From WVYX01 sp039586815 (GTDB taxonomy: Bacteria; Gemmatimonadota; Gemmatimonadetes; Gemmatimonadales; GWC2-71-9), in NCBI GenBank assembly GCA_039586815.1, contig JBDHJR010000004.1, positions 1 to 64,000 on the forward strand: a DNA stretch of 64,000 nucleotides, read 5' to 3'. The position numbers were made by a program, and so were the translations under genes. Below the pieces are notes generated by a model. The model ran no database searches, was not told the DNA's origin, and saw nothing but the letters and a program-made list of their open reading frames with translations. Below, piece by piece: positions 1 through 7,821 of the stretch (the first letter of the stretch is position 1; each line of letters starts with the position of its first letter).

Positions 1-897
1 GGAGTAGAACACGATGGTGTTGTCGGCGATCCCGAGCTCGTCGAGCAGGTCGAGGAACTTGCCGATGTGCATGTCGTGCTCCACCATCCCGTCGGCGTAC
101 TCGTCCTGACCCGAGATGCCGCGCAACTCCTCCTTTACATGCGTGCGGAAATGCATGCGGGTGCCGCTCCACCAGATGAAGAACGGCTTGCCGGCGGCGA
201 CCGACTCACGGATGAAGCGCACGGCCGCGTCGGACGTCTCATCATCGACCGTCTCCATGCGCTTCTTCGTGAGCGGGCCGGTGTCCTCGATCCGCCCATC
301 GGCCCAGCTGTGGATCACCCCACGCGGGCCGAACGCCTCGTGAAAGGTGCGGCCGTCGGCCGTGACCATGTCGCCCGGGTAGTCCTCGTTCTCGGGCTCT
401 TCCTCGGCATTGAGATGGTAGAGGTTGCCGAAGAACTCATCGAACCCGTGATTCGTGGGCAGGAATTCGTCCTTGTCGCCCAGGTGGTTCTTGCCGAACT
501 GCCCCGTGGCGTATCCCAGATCCTTGAGCACCACGGCAATCGTCGGATCCTCGATCCGAAGCCCCAGATCGGCGCCCGGGAGTCCCACCTTCGAGAGCCC
601 GGTGCGGAACACGCTCTGGCCGGTGATGAACGAGGAGCGTCCGGCGGTGCAGCTCTGCTCGCCGTAGTAGTCGGTGAAGATCATCCCCTCGTTGGCGATG
701 CGGTCGATGTTGGGGGTGCGGTAGCCTACCATCCCCATGGTGTACGCACTGATGTTGCTTTGGCCGACGTCGTCGCCCCAGACGACCAGGATGTTGGGGC
801 GCTCCTGGGCGCCCGCCGGCGTGGCCGCGGAGAGTGCAAGCCCTCCCAGTGCGCACAGCGCGGCGGTCAGATTCTTCAGGTGCATCGGGATTCGCAC
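1..897 (-). CDS. Secreted arylsulfatase, 3' end cut by window edge
   Basis: Sulfatase of the alkaline-phosphatase superfamily, expected to hydrolyse sulfate esters in the periplasm. The first 299 codons are present; the 3' end lies outside the window. A signal peptide ends near AGAQ, followed by the metal-binding strand ERPNILVVWGDD. The sulfatase signature SCTAGR places the cysteine that becomes formylglycine at about residue 83, within C-x-P/A-x-R. The metal-site and substrate-side sequence FGKNHLGD follows downstream. I chose the GTG at 897 over the in-frame ATG at 885 because AAGAGGAG lies about 8 bases before the GTG but some 20 before the ATG. Substrate cannot be told. An anaerobic-type maturase or formylglycine-generating enzyme would be needed elsewhere; none is in the window. 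Confidence 0.9.
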   Translation of the reverse strand, partial: MRIPMHLKNLTAALCALGGLALSAATPAGAQERPNILVVWGDDVGQSNISAYTMGMVGYRTPNIDRIANEGMIFTDYYGEQSCTAGRSSFITGQSVFRTGLSKVGLPGADLGLRIEDPTIAVVLKDLGYATGQFGKNHLGDKDEFLPTNHGFDEFFGNLYHLNAEEEPENEDYPGDMVTADGRTFHEAFGPRGVIHSWADGRIEDTGPLTKKRMETVDDETSDAAVRFIRESVAAGKPFFIWWSGTRMHFRTHVKEELRGISGQDEYADGMVEHDMHIGKFLDLLDELGIADNTIVFYS

Positions 898-1031
898 GGT
901 TGTTACTCCTCTTGTCGGGCTGAAGGTCGTTGCCTGTGTAGGAAGTAGTTTCCGATCGGGGATAAGGTGCACCGTGGTACCACGGGCTTCAACCGGCGGC
1001 CCGGGCCCGGCACGCTCATCCTTGCTGCGCG

Positions 1032-1952
1032 CTATGGTTGCGTGATGAACGTCCCGTCGCGCAGTTCGGCGTACGCCTGCTCCAATTCTCGCCGGGTGTT
1101 CATTACGATGGGCCCGTACCAGGCCACGGGCTCCTCGATCGGCCTGCCCGATACGAGCAGGAAACGGATGCCCTTCTCGCCGGCCTGGACCGTGACTTCG
1201 TCGCCGCGGTCGAACAGCACGAGGGAGCGGTTCGCGACATCGTCGGCGTCCGCCGCATCCGAATCTGCCGAGACCGGCTCTCCCACCTGGTCGGTTCGCA
1301 CTTCGCGCGGCTCCGACGCGTCCCTGAAGCTGCCTGCGCCGTCGAACACATAGGCGAACGCATGGCGTGACGTCTCGACTGGTAGCGTCTTGCGCGTGCC
1401 GGGCGGGACCCACACGTCGAGATAGCGGGGGTCCGCCGCGATGCCGTCCACCGGGCCGGCCTTGCCCCAGAACTCTCCGCAGATGACGCGCACGTGCGTG
1501 CCGTCGTCGTCGGTCACCTCGGGGATGTCGGTCGAGGAGACGTCCTGATAGCGCGGCGTTGTCATCTTGAGTGAGGAGGGCAGGTTGGCCCATAGCTGGA
1601 AGCCGTGCATCCGCCCCTTGGGATCGCCCTGTGGCATCTCCTGGTGCAGGATGCCGCGCCCGGCCGTCATCCACTGCACGTCACCGGACCCCAGCGCGCC
1701 GCTGTTGCCCAGGCTGTCGCCGTGCTCCACGGTGCCGGCCAGCACGTACGTGATCGTCTCGATCCCGCGATGGGGGTGCCAGGGAAAACCCGCGAGGTAG
1801 TCGTCGGGGTTCTCGTTGCGGAAGTCATCCAGCAACAGGAATGGATCGTAGTCAGACGTGTCGCCGAACCCGAAGGCGCGGCGCAGCCGCACGCCGGCAC
1901 CCTCGAGGGTGGGCTGCGACTCGATCACGCGCTTGACGGGTCGGATGGACAT
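1032..1952 (-). CDS. Pirin family protein
   Basis: A 306-residue bicupin of the pirin family. The N-terminal cupin carries the metal-ligand segment HPHRGIET (residues about 58-65), and a later His and Glu occur in GRGILHQEMP. Pirins bind Fe(II); some act as quercetin 2,3-dioxygenases and others as redox-sensitive regulators, so the role here is not fixed. The protein is cytoplasmic with no signal peptide. It diverges from gatE with 164 bases between, and reads in the same direction as the sulfatase with a 134-base gap. A plausible promoter lies just upstream (1968-1996). Family assignment is secure; function is open. Confidence 0.9.
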   Translation of the reverse strand: MSIRPVKRVIESQPTLEGAGVRLRRAFGFGDTSDYDPFLLLDDFRNENPDDYLAGFPWHPHRGIETITYVLAGTVEHGDSLGNSGALGSGDVQWMTAGRGILHQEMPQGDPKGRMHGFQLWANLPSSLKMTTPRYQDVSSTDIPEVTDDDGTHVRVICGEFWGKAGPVDGIAADPRYLDVWVPPGTRKTLPVETSRHAFAYVFDGAGSFRDASEPREVRTDQVGEPVSADSDAADADDVANRSLVLFDRGDEVTVQAGEKGIRFLLVSGRPIEEPVAWYGPIVMNTRRELEQAYAELRDGTFITQP

Positions 1953-1967
1953 GGTTGAGCCTGTTGA

Positions 1968-1996
1968 CTAATAGGGACTAGTTTGATCGGCGTTAA
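1968..1996 (-). promoter_or_regulatory. Candidate sigma70-like promoter of the pirin gene
   Basis: On the minus strand, TTAACG (1996-1991) and TATTAG (1973-1968) are separated by 17 bases and end about 15 bases before the pirin start codon. Each box matches the sigma70 consensus at four of six positions. The stretch is AT-rich within a GC-rich genome. Inference only. Confidence 0.35.
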
Positions 1997-2016
1997 GCCT
2001 AGATAGGGCGCACCTG

Positions 2017-2050
2017 TCCCGCAAGCGGGAGTCTCCCGAGGTCAGGGGAG
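2017..2050 (+). promoter_or_regulatory. Two adjacent hairpins in the gatE leader
   Basis: TCCCGC-AA-GCGGGA at 2017-2030 is a perfect inverted repeat, and CTCCC (2033-2037) pairs with GGGAG (2046-2050). Both would fold in the untranslated leader of the gatE operon about 70 bases before its ATG. No known riboswitch or T-box motif was recognised. They may be regulatory or a consequence of high GC. Confidence 0.3.
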
Positions 2051-2116
2051 GGCCGTGCGGCACTTCGACCCCGCGGCAGAGCAGACCGAGCGTATCCGAG
2101 ATATCTTTCCCGCCCC

Positions 2117-4159
2117 ATGAGTACCGACCCCAGCGGCAGCGCGCAGCCGCCCGCCGGCCGCAGGCCCCCGACCGATCTCAACCCGCGGCGGGAGCCCGCG
2201 CTGGACTTCCGCGACCGGGACCTGGCCGACATGACGCCGGGCGACTACGACGCCATCGGTTTCCTGTCGGGCCTCGAGGTGCACCAGCAGCTCCGCACCA
2301 CCTCCAAGCTGTTCTGCCGCTGCCCCGCGGGCCGGCGGGTCGACCGCTACGACGCCGAGGTGTTGCGCCACATGCGGCCCACCCTGAGCGAGCTGGGCGA
2401 GTACGACGGTACCGCGCTCATGGAGTTCAAGACCAGGAAGGAGATCGTGTACCGGCTGGAGCGCGGCACGGTCTGCACCTACGAGATGGACGACACCCCC
2501 CCCTTCCGGATCGACGAGGAGGCAGTGCGCGGCGCGATCGAGATCGCGCAACTCTGCAACCTGAACCTGGTGTCGGAGCTGCACGTGATGCGCAAGCAGT
2601 ACCTCGACGGCTCGATCCCCACCGGCTTTCAGCGCACCGCGATGGTGGGCCTCACGGGGACGGTGCCGTTTCGCGTGCCGGAGCTGGGGGTAGACCGGGA
2701 GTTGCGCATCCGCCAGCTCTCGCTGGAGGAGGACTCCTGCCGCGAGGTGACCGACATCGGGCACCGCATCACCTTCAAGACCGACCGGCTCGGCATGCCG
2801 CTCACCGAGACGGTGACGGAGCCCGACCTGCTGACGCCGTGGGAGTTGCAGGCGGGCGGCTGGCTGCTGGCCGCGATCGCGCGGGCCACGGGGAAGGTGC
2901 GACGCGGACCTGGCGCGGCGCGCCAGGACGTGAACGTGTCGGTAGCCGGCGGGCGGCGCGTGGAGCTCAAGGGGGTGGACAACCACAAGCACCTCCCGCT
3001 CCTGGTGCATATCGAGGCGTTCCGCCAGCTCAACCTGCTCAGGGTGCAGGCCGAGCTGGAGCGACGCGATGTGGGTAACGAGATGCTCGCGATCCCGGAT
3101 GCGGGCCTGCCGTGGGAGGTGAGCGACCAGGTGGTGGACGCCGGCTCCACGCTGGCCCATTTGCGCCTGCCCGGTTTCGAGGGACTGCTCACCCACCGCA
3201 CCCAACCGGGCGTGACGTTCGCGCGGGAGATCGCCGACCGGGTGCGCGTGGTTGCCTGCCCGGAGCACCGGCCGTTCATGATCCACTCCGACCTCGAGGA
3301 CTACGGGCTCGACCCGCGCGAGTGGCGCGAGCTGCGCAAACGGCTCAAGGCCGACAGAGGCGACGCCGTGGTGGTGGTTTGGGGCAGCGAACAGGACGCG
3401 GCCACTGCTGTGCGGGAGGTGCTGATACGGTGCCAGGATGCGCTCGTGGGCGTGCCGTCTGAGACGCGCCAGGCGTTCGAGGATGGCACCAACGGGTTCG
3501 AGCGCATTCTGCCGGGTGCCGATCGCATGTATCCCGACACCGACACACCGCCAATCCCGATTGCCGACGCCGTGGTCGCAGAGGTGCGTGACCAGCTACC
3601 AGAGGCCCCGTGGGCGCGCGAGGCACGCTACGAGAAGCTGGGACTGGATCTGCCGGCCGCGCGGCGACTCGCCGGCGCTCCTTGGGCCAACCTGTTCGAT
3701 GCGCTTGCGCCTCAGGCGGGCGACGTGGCGCGCCGGCTCGCCAACTCATTGCAGAAGCGCCTGCCCTTCCACCGGCGGCAGGGGCGGCTCACCCGGGACG
3801 CGGCTTCGATGCCCGACGCCACGCGACTCGTGCCGATGGTGCGAGCCATCGAAGCCGGAGAGATCCGCCCCGAGGCGCTGGACCGCTTGCTCGACGCACT
3901 GATTGCGCAACCGGACGTGGCCGCAGACGGTCTGCTCGCGCGCTACGAGGGACGCGCCGAAGACAAGGATGTTCTCACTCGCCGACTCACCGACGTAGTG
4001 ATGCAAGCCCGGTCGCTCACGACTGCGTCGCGCGACGGGGTGCTGCGCTGGGCGATGGGGGCGGTGATGCCTGAGTTCCTGGGCCGGCTCGATCCAGCGC
4101 ACGTACGGGAAGAGCTCGCACGCGCGCTCGAGGATGCGGTGCCGGAGACCGTGGCATGA
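2117..4159 (+). CDS. gatE: Archaeal-type Glu-tRNA(Gln) amidotransferase subunit E
   Basis: GatE carries the kinase/transamidase half of the GatDE enzyme, which phosphorylates Glu on tRNA(Gln) and amidates it with ammonia from GatD. At 680 residues it is slightly longer than typical archaeal GatE (about 620-640). Visible in order: a GatB/E catalytic core with IGFLSGLEVHQQL (about 48-60), FCRCP, VMRKQYLDGS (about 157-166), GFQRTAM and RQDVNVSV (about 270-277); an AspRS-like GAD insertion (about 335-455); the GatE-specific return ERILPGADRMYPDTDTPP; and a GatB/YqeY-like tail domain. The GAD insertion and the lack of the second CxxC zinc pair of GatB separate it from bacterial GatB. It overlaps gatD by ATGA. 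There is no strong ribosome site; the ATG fits the start of homology. Its presence in a bacterium suggests transfer from an archaeal lineage. Confidence 0.93.
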   Translation: MSTDPSGSAQPPAGRRPPTDLNPRREPALDFRDRDLADMTPGDYDAIGFLSGLEVHQQLRTTSKLFCRCPAGRRVDRYDAEVLRHMRPTLSELGEYDGTALMEFKTRKEIVYRLERGTVCTYEMDDTPPFRIDEEAVRGAIEIAQLCNLNLVSELHVMRKQYLDGSIPTGFQRTAMVGLTGTVPFRVPELGVDRELRIRQLSLEEDSCREVTDIGHRITFKTDRLGMPLTETVTEPDLLTPWELQAGGWLLAAIARATGKVRRGPGAARQDVNVSVAGGRRVELKGVDNHKHLPLLVHIEAFRQLNLLRVQAELERRDVGNEMLAIPDAGLPWEVSDQVVDAGSTLAHLRLPGFEGLLTHRTQPGVTFAREIADRVRVVACPEHRPFMIHSDLEDYGLDPREWRELRKRLKADRGDAVVVVWGSEQDAATAVREVLIRCQDALVGVPSETRQAFEDGTNGFERILPGADRMYPDTDTPPIPIADAVVAEVRDQLPEAPWAREARYEKLGLDLPAARRLAGAPWANLFDALAPQAGDVARRLANSLQKRLPFHRRQGRLTRDAASMPDATRLVPMVRAIEAGEIRPEALDRLLDALIAQPDVAADGLLARYEGRAEDKDVLTRRLTDVVMQARSLTTASRDGVLRWAMGAVMPEFLGRLDPAHVREELARALEDAVPETVA

Positions 4160-5544
4160 GCAGCGACCCCTACAAGGGATACCGCGGCCCTACGCTCGAG
4201 GTGATGAAGCGGTTCGGGGTGAAGGTGTGGAGCGAGGTGAAGACCGGCACGACCCGGGGCGACTTCGAGGGGCTGATCCTGCCGCGCTCCGAGACCAGCG
4301 ACGATGCGCACCTCGTGCTCAAGTTGGGCAGCGGCTACAACGTGGGCCTCAGGTTCGACACGATCCTCCAAATGGAGGAGACCGGCTACCGCGAGGCGCA
4401 CTACAAGATCCCCGAGAAGGAGTTCCCCACCGACCCGGTGAAGCCGCGGGTGAAGCTGTTCGGCACTGGCGGCACCATCGCGTCGCGGCTCGACTACCGC
4501 ACGGGTGCGGTGATCCCCGCGTTCAGCCCGGGGGAGCTGTACGGCTCGGTGCCGGAACTGGCCGACATCTGCAACCTCGATACCGAGAAGCTGTTCGGGG
4601 TGTTCAGCGAGAACATGGGACCCGAGCAGTACCTCGTTCTGGCGGAGCGGGTGGGCGAGGCGATTCGGGACGGCTGGGACGGCGTGGTGATCGGCCACGG
4701 TACCGACACGATGCACCACACGGCGGCGGCGCTCTCGTTCATGGTGCAGCGGCCGCCGGTGCCCGTCGTGATGGTGGGCTCGCAGCGTTCCTCCGACAGG
4801 CCGTCCTCCGACGCGGCGCAGAACCTCATCAACGCAACGTGGACAGCCGCGCACGGGCCGATTGCCGAGGTGATGGTGTGCATGTTCGGCCCCACGTCGG
4901 ACCGCTATAACCTGCTGCACCGCGGCACGCGCGTGCGCAAGATGCACAGCTCCTACCGCAGCACGTTCCGCACGCTGGGTGACATCCCTCTTGCCATGGT
5001 CGAGAAGGGCAGCATCACCCCGCTCAAGGACGACTGGCGGCAGCGCCGTGACGACACCGACGTCACGGTGCAGGCCGCGTACGACGAGCGGGTGACCATG
5101 CTGTACTACTACCCCGGCATGCAGGCCGACGTGGTTGATGCGCTGGTGGAGAAGGGCTACAAGGGAATCGTGATCGCGGGCACGGGCCTGGGGCACGTTA
5201 ACCGGGTCATCTACCCGGCGCTGGAGCGGGCGCACGCCGCGGGCGTGCACATGTACATGACGCTGCAGACGCTGTGGGGCTTCGTGCAGATGCACGTGTA
5301 CGAGACCGGGCGGGAGATCCTCGAGCTGGGGGTGGTCCCGCTCGCGAACATGCTGCCGGAGGTGGCATTCATCAAGCTGGGGTGGGCATTGGGCGTGCAC
5401 CCCGACGACCCGGAGGCGGTGAAGCAGCTGATGGTGACACCAATCGCGGGGGAGACCACGCCGCGCGAGCCGCACGACGGGTACCTGGTGCTCCAGGGTG
5501 GGGTGCCGGAGGTTCAAGAGTTCCTTGGGAAGGTGTGGCGATGA
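4156..5544 (+). CDS. gatD: Archaeal-type Glu-tRNA(Gln) amidotransferase subunit D
   Basis: GatD is the L-asparaginase-like half of GatDE that releases ammonia from Gln or Asn and channels it to GatE. It has 462 residues, somewhat longer than the usual 430-440. An N-terminal tudor/SH3-like domain (about 1-90, ending near KEFPTDPVKPRVK) is followed by an asparaginase domain. Catalytic residues of the family are all visible: Thr107 in GTGGTIAS, Thr183 and Asp184 in GHGTDTMHH, and Lys262 in RVRKMHSS. The GatD signature SQRSSDRPSSDAAQN is present, which distinguishes it from a plain asparaginase. The ATG overlaps the gatE stop and its own TGA overlaps the next start, both as ATGA, so all three proteins are probably made in fixed ratio. 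Confidence 0.93.
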   Translation: MSSDPYKGYRGPTLEVMKRFGVKVWSEVKTGTTRGDFEGLILPRSETSDDAHLVLKLGSGYNVGLRFDTILQMEETGYREAHYKIPEKEFPTDPVKPRVKLFGTGGTIASRLDYRTGAVIPAFSPGELYGSVPELADICNLDTEKLFGVFSENMGPEQYLVLAERVGEAIRDGWDGVVIGHGTDTMHHTAAALSFMVQRPPVPVVMVGSQRSSDRPSSDAAQNLINATWTAAHGPIAEVMVCMFGPTSDRYNLLHRGTRVRKMHSSYRSTFRTLGDIPLAMVEKGSITPLKDDWRQRRDDTDVTVQAAYDERVTMLYYYPGMQADVVDALVEKGYKGIVIAGTGLGHVNRVIYPALERAHAAGVHMYMTLQTLWGFVQMHVYETGREILELGVVPLANMLPEVAFIKLGWALGVHPDDPEAVKQLMVTPIAGETTPREPHDGYLVLQGGVPEVQEFLGKVWR

Positions 5545-6941
5545 GCGAAGAACTACGGCCGCGGACACCGGTGCCGCGGGGCACGAGCCTGGAGGACGAG
5601 CTGGGCAAGCCGCGCTCGTCCTGGACTGCGGACGACCTCGTGGAGCTGGTAAAGGCCCGCGGCATTCAGATCGTGAGCCTGATGCACGTGGGCGGGGATG
5701 GCTGGCTCAAGACGCTCGATTTCGTGCCGCGCACTGCGGCGCAATTCAAGGACATCATCGAGGGTGGCGAGCGAGCCGACGGCTCGAACCTCTTCCCTCG
5801 TGCCGGCATTCCGGTACACGCGTCGGACATCGTGCTCAAGCCGCGGGTACACACGGCGTTCCTCGATCCGTTCGCGGCGCTGCCCACGCTGGTGCTGATG
5901 TGCGGGCACGCCGACCCCGAGGGGCATCCGTTGCCTGCCTCGCCCGACACTATTCTGCGCCGCGCGGTGCAGCAGCTCAAAGAAGTCGCGGGCGTCGAGC
6001 TCTGGGCCTTGGGTGAGGTGGAGTATTTCCTCGGCAAGCGGCGCGACGAGTCGGACATCTACGGCGCCGACGACCGCGGGTACCATGCCAGCTCGCCGTT
6101 CGTGTTCGGGGAAGGTCTGCGCCGCAAGGCGCTCGCCCTGTTGGCCGACCTCGGGGTACCCGTCAAGTACGGGCACAGCGAGGTGGGCTACGTCGAGGCG
6201 ACCGAGGCCGGGGGCGTGATCTGGGAGCAGCACGAGATCGAGCTCGCGTTGGCGCCGCTGCCCGAAGCGGCCGACGGCATCCTGCTCACGCAGTGGGTGC
6301 TGAGGAACCTGGCGCATCGCAAAGGCATGCGCTGCGCCACGGGCCCGATGATGCTCGAGGGGCACGCCGGCAACGGGCTCCACTTCCACCTCGCCCCGGT
6401 GCAGGATGGCAAGGTGCTGCCCGTCAAACAAGACGAGGGCACGCTGACGGACGTCGCGCGCTGGCTCATCGGTGGACTGGTGCAACTGGGTGGAGCGCTC
6501 ATGGCCTTCGGCAATCGTGTCGAGGGCTCGTTCGTGCGCATCCGCCAGGCCAAGGAGGCGCCCAGCACGATAGTGTGGGGCGAGTACGATCGCCTGGCGC
6601 TGATCCGCCTACCTGTCGTGGCGAAGGACGAGGCCGGGCGGGTGGTCACACCTGCCACGGTCGAGTTCCGACTTCCAGACGGCTCGGTGCTGCCGCACCT
6701 GCTCCTGGCCGGCGCCGCGCTCGCGATGATCAAGGGACGGGACACCGAGGAGCTGGAGGATCTGCTACAGCGCACCTCGGCGGTGCAGGCGCGGGAAGGT
6801 AAGGCCGGCCGCGCCGAGCGGGTACCGCGCGACTTCTACGAAGTGGCCGACGCGCTGGCGCGGCACCGCGACACGCTGGAGTCGGGCGGGGTATTCCAGG
6901 CCGAGCTGCTGGACAACTTCCTGTCGCAGCTCAGGGGCTAG
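5541..6941 (+). CDS. Divergent glutamine synthetase-family ligase
   Basis: A 466-residue GS-fold protein. The start is the ATG at 5541, overlapping the gatD stop by ATGA; an in-frame start at 5274 inside gatD is rejected. GS landmarks: metal ligands Glu159 and Glu161 in GEVEYF, WEQHEIELA, GNGLHFH (His281 and His283), KEAPSTIVWG, IRLP (Arg about 356) and VEFRLPD (Glu375, Arg377), then the typical PHLLLAGAALAMIKG helix. Departures from classical GS: the MPKP segment reads MMLEG, and the NxYKRLxPG loop reads GSFVRIRQAKEAP. It may make glutamine (the amide donor used by GatD), a gamma-glutamyl amide, or act otherwise. No C-terminal adenylylation-site sequence was recognised. A strong hairpin terminator follows, closing the operon. 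Confidence 0.85.
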   Translation: MSEELRPRTPVPRGTSLEDELGKPRSSWTADDLVELVKARGIQIVSLMHVGGDGWLKTLDFVPRTAAQFKDIIEGGERADGSNLFPRAGIPVHASDIVLKPRVHTAFLDPFAALPTLVLMCGHADPEGHPLPASPDTILRRAVQQLKEVAGVELWALGEVEYFLGKRRDESDIYGADDRGYHASSPFVFGEGLRRKALALLADLGVPVKYGHSEVGYVEATEAGGVIWEQHEIELALAPLPEAADGILLTQWVLRNLAHRKGMRCATGPMMLEGHAGNGLHFHLAPVQDGKVLPVKQDEGTLTDVARWLIGGLVQLGGALMAFGNRVEGSFVRIRQAKEAPSTIVWGEYDRLALIRLPVVAKDEAGRVVTPATVEFRLPDGSVLPHLLLAGAALAMIKGRDTEELEDLLQRTSAVQAREGKAGRAERVPRDFYEVADALARHRDTLESGGVFQAELLDNFLSQLRG

Positions 6942-6960
6942 CGCCGCGGCACCGATGTGA

Positions 6961-6993
6961 CGAGGGGCGGGCGCTCACGGCGCCCGCCCCTCG
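6961..6993. terminator. Bidirectional hairpin terminator
   Basis: A perfect 14-bp inverted repeat (arms 6961-6974 and 6980-6993) with a 5-base loop, almost pure GC. It sits between the convergent ends of the GS-like gene and the outer-membrane protein gene. No U-tract follows on either strand, so it may need extra factors, but position and stem strength support termination. Confidence 0.75.
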
Positions 6994-7015
6994 TGTGTCC
7001 GGCCTTTAGGCGCCG

Positions 7016-7591
7016 CTAGAATCTGCGGCCGATCAGCAGACGGAACTGCCAGGAACGGTTACTGGCCTGGGAGTTCTCGAAGGTGTCGGACAGGCCGAGT
7101 GAGTAGCGCACGTCGGCCGCCCCGAACGTCGGTCCGTCGCCGAATGTCTTCCCCACCAGAAGGCCGAGGGGCCACGTCCATTCCGTGCTGTTCTTACGGT
7201 CGCAATCCTGCAGTTCCGACGTGGACGTCGAGTTGCAGCTGATGGAGAAGCCGAGCCCGATTCCCGTGTACAGCCGGAACAGGATGCCGGATTGGGTCTG
7301 CGTCCCTCCGCCGATCAGCAGCGGTACTTCGATGTAGTCGATGCGGGTCGAGTCGCCGCCCTTCTGCACCCAGTTGGCCTCGAGCACGCCGATCGTGTAC
7401 CAGTTGCGGTAGCCGACGAACGCACCAGCCATGCCGCCCCAGCGACTGGCGGTGTTGGTCACCCCGCCCTGTAGGTCCCCGCTCGTGGCGCCTCCCGAGA
7501 GGCCTCCGAACCATCCCTGCTGGGCCTGGGTGGCGGACGTGAGCAAAGCGGTGGCGATGGCTGCCAACGCCAGAACGCGAATGGAGTGCAT
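7016..7591 (-). CDS. Predicted outer-membrane beta-barrel protein
   Basis: A 191-residue secreted protein of unknown function. It starts at the ATG at 7591, preceded by AGGGAG at good spacing; a longer in-frame start at 7651 has no such site. The signal peptide runs MHSIRVLALAAIATALL to about TQAQ. The rest is rich in Gly and aromatic residues with alternating hydrophobic strands (WGGMAGAFVGYRNWYTIGVLEA, LFRLYTGIGLGFSI) and ends WQFRLLIGRRF, with the terminal Phe typical of outer-membrane barrels. It contains a pair of Cys (about 132 and 142) in SISCNSTSTSELQDC. It diverges from the efflux operon across 230 bases and could be co-regulated with it. I do not recognise a named family. Confidence 0.7.
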   Translation of the reverse strand: MHSIRVLALAAIATALLTSATQAQQGWFGGLSGGATSGDLQGGVTNTASRWGGMAGAFVGYRNWYTIGVLEANWVQKGGDSTRIDYIEVPLLIGGGTQTQSGILFRLYTGIGLGFSISCNSTSTSELQDCDRKNSTEWTWPLGLLVGKTFGDGPTFGAADVRYSLGLSDTFENSQASNRSWQFRLLIGRRF

Positions 7592-7677
7592 GCCGGTGCT
7601 CCCTGTGAGTCGTGACGTCCAAAGATGCGGCGATGAGCGCCGTTTGGCCACCCGCTGATTGCCGCGGTCGTGGCGCG

Positions 7678-7750
7678 TTGACGAGTCGGGTACGGTGGGT
7701 GTATGCTGTCCCCCTTCGCTCCGAATACCACCAAGAGGGTATAGCCCTCT
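7678..7750 (+). promoter_or_regulatory. Candidate promoter and operator-like inverted repeat before the efflux operon
   Basis: TTGACG (7678-7683) and TATGCT (7702-7707), spaced by 18 bases, resemble a sigma70 promoter pointing at the TolC-fusion gene. Downstream, AGAGGG-TATAG-CCCTCT (7734-7750) is a perfect inverted repeat with 6-base arms, placed where a repressor could block transcription. The divergent region 7592-7821 holds no other recognisable gene. Inference from position and sequence only. Confidence 0.35.
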
Positions 7751-7821
7751 GCTGTCCCGGGCCGTACTTCAGCACAAATGACAGAAGCCGTATGAGTAAC
7801 GGACACTTTTCCAGAGGCCTC

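Noticed and set aside
67..948. A 293-codon plus-strand frame over the sulfatase
   Set aside because: The minus strand encodes a clear sulfatase with signal peptide and active-site motif; the plus frame has no similarity or ribosome site.
2117..4159. Reading gatE as bacterial gatB
   Set aside because: The GAD insertion, the GatE-specific segments and the adjacent GatD asparaginase exclude GatB.
5274..5540. N-terminal extension of the GS-like gene into gatD
   Set aside because: The ATG at 5541 in an ATGA overlap fits coupling, and the extension translates as low-complexity Gly/Arg/Ala sequence.
3943..5568. A 541-codon open frame antisense to gatD
   Set aside because: It mirrors gatD in a GC-rich genome, has no recognisable domain and is rich in His/Arg/Val typical of antisense frames.
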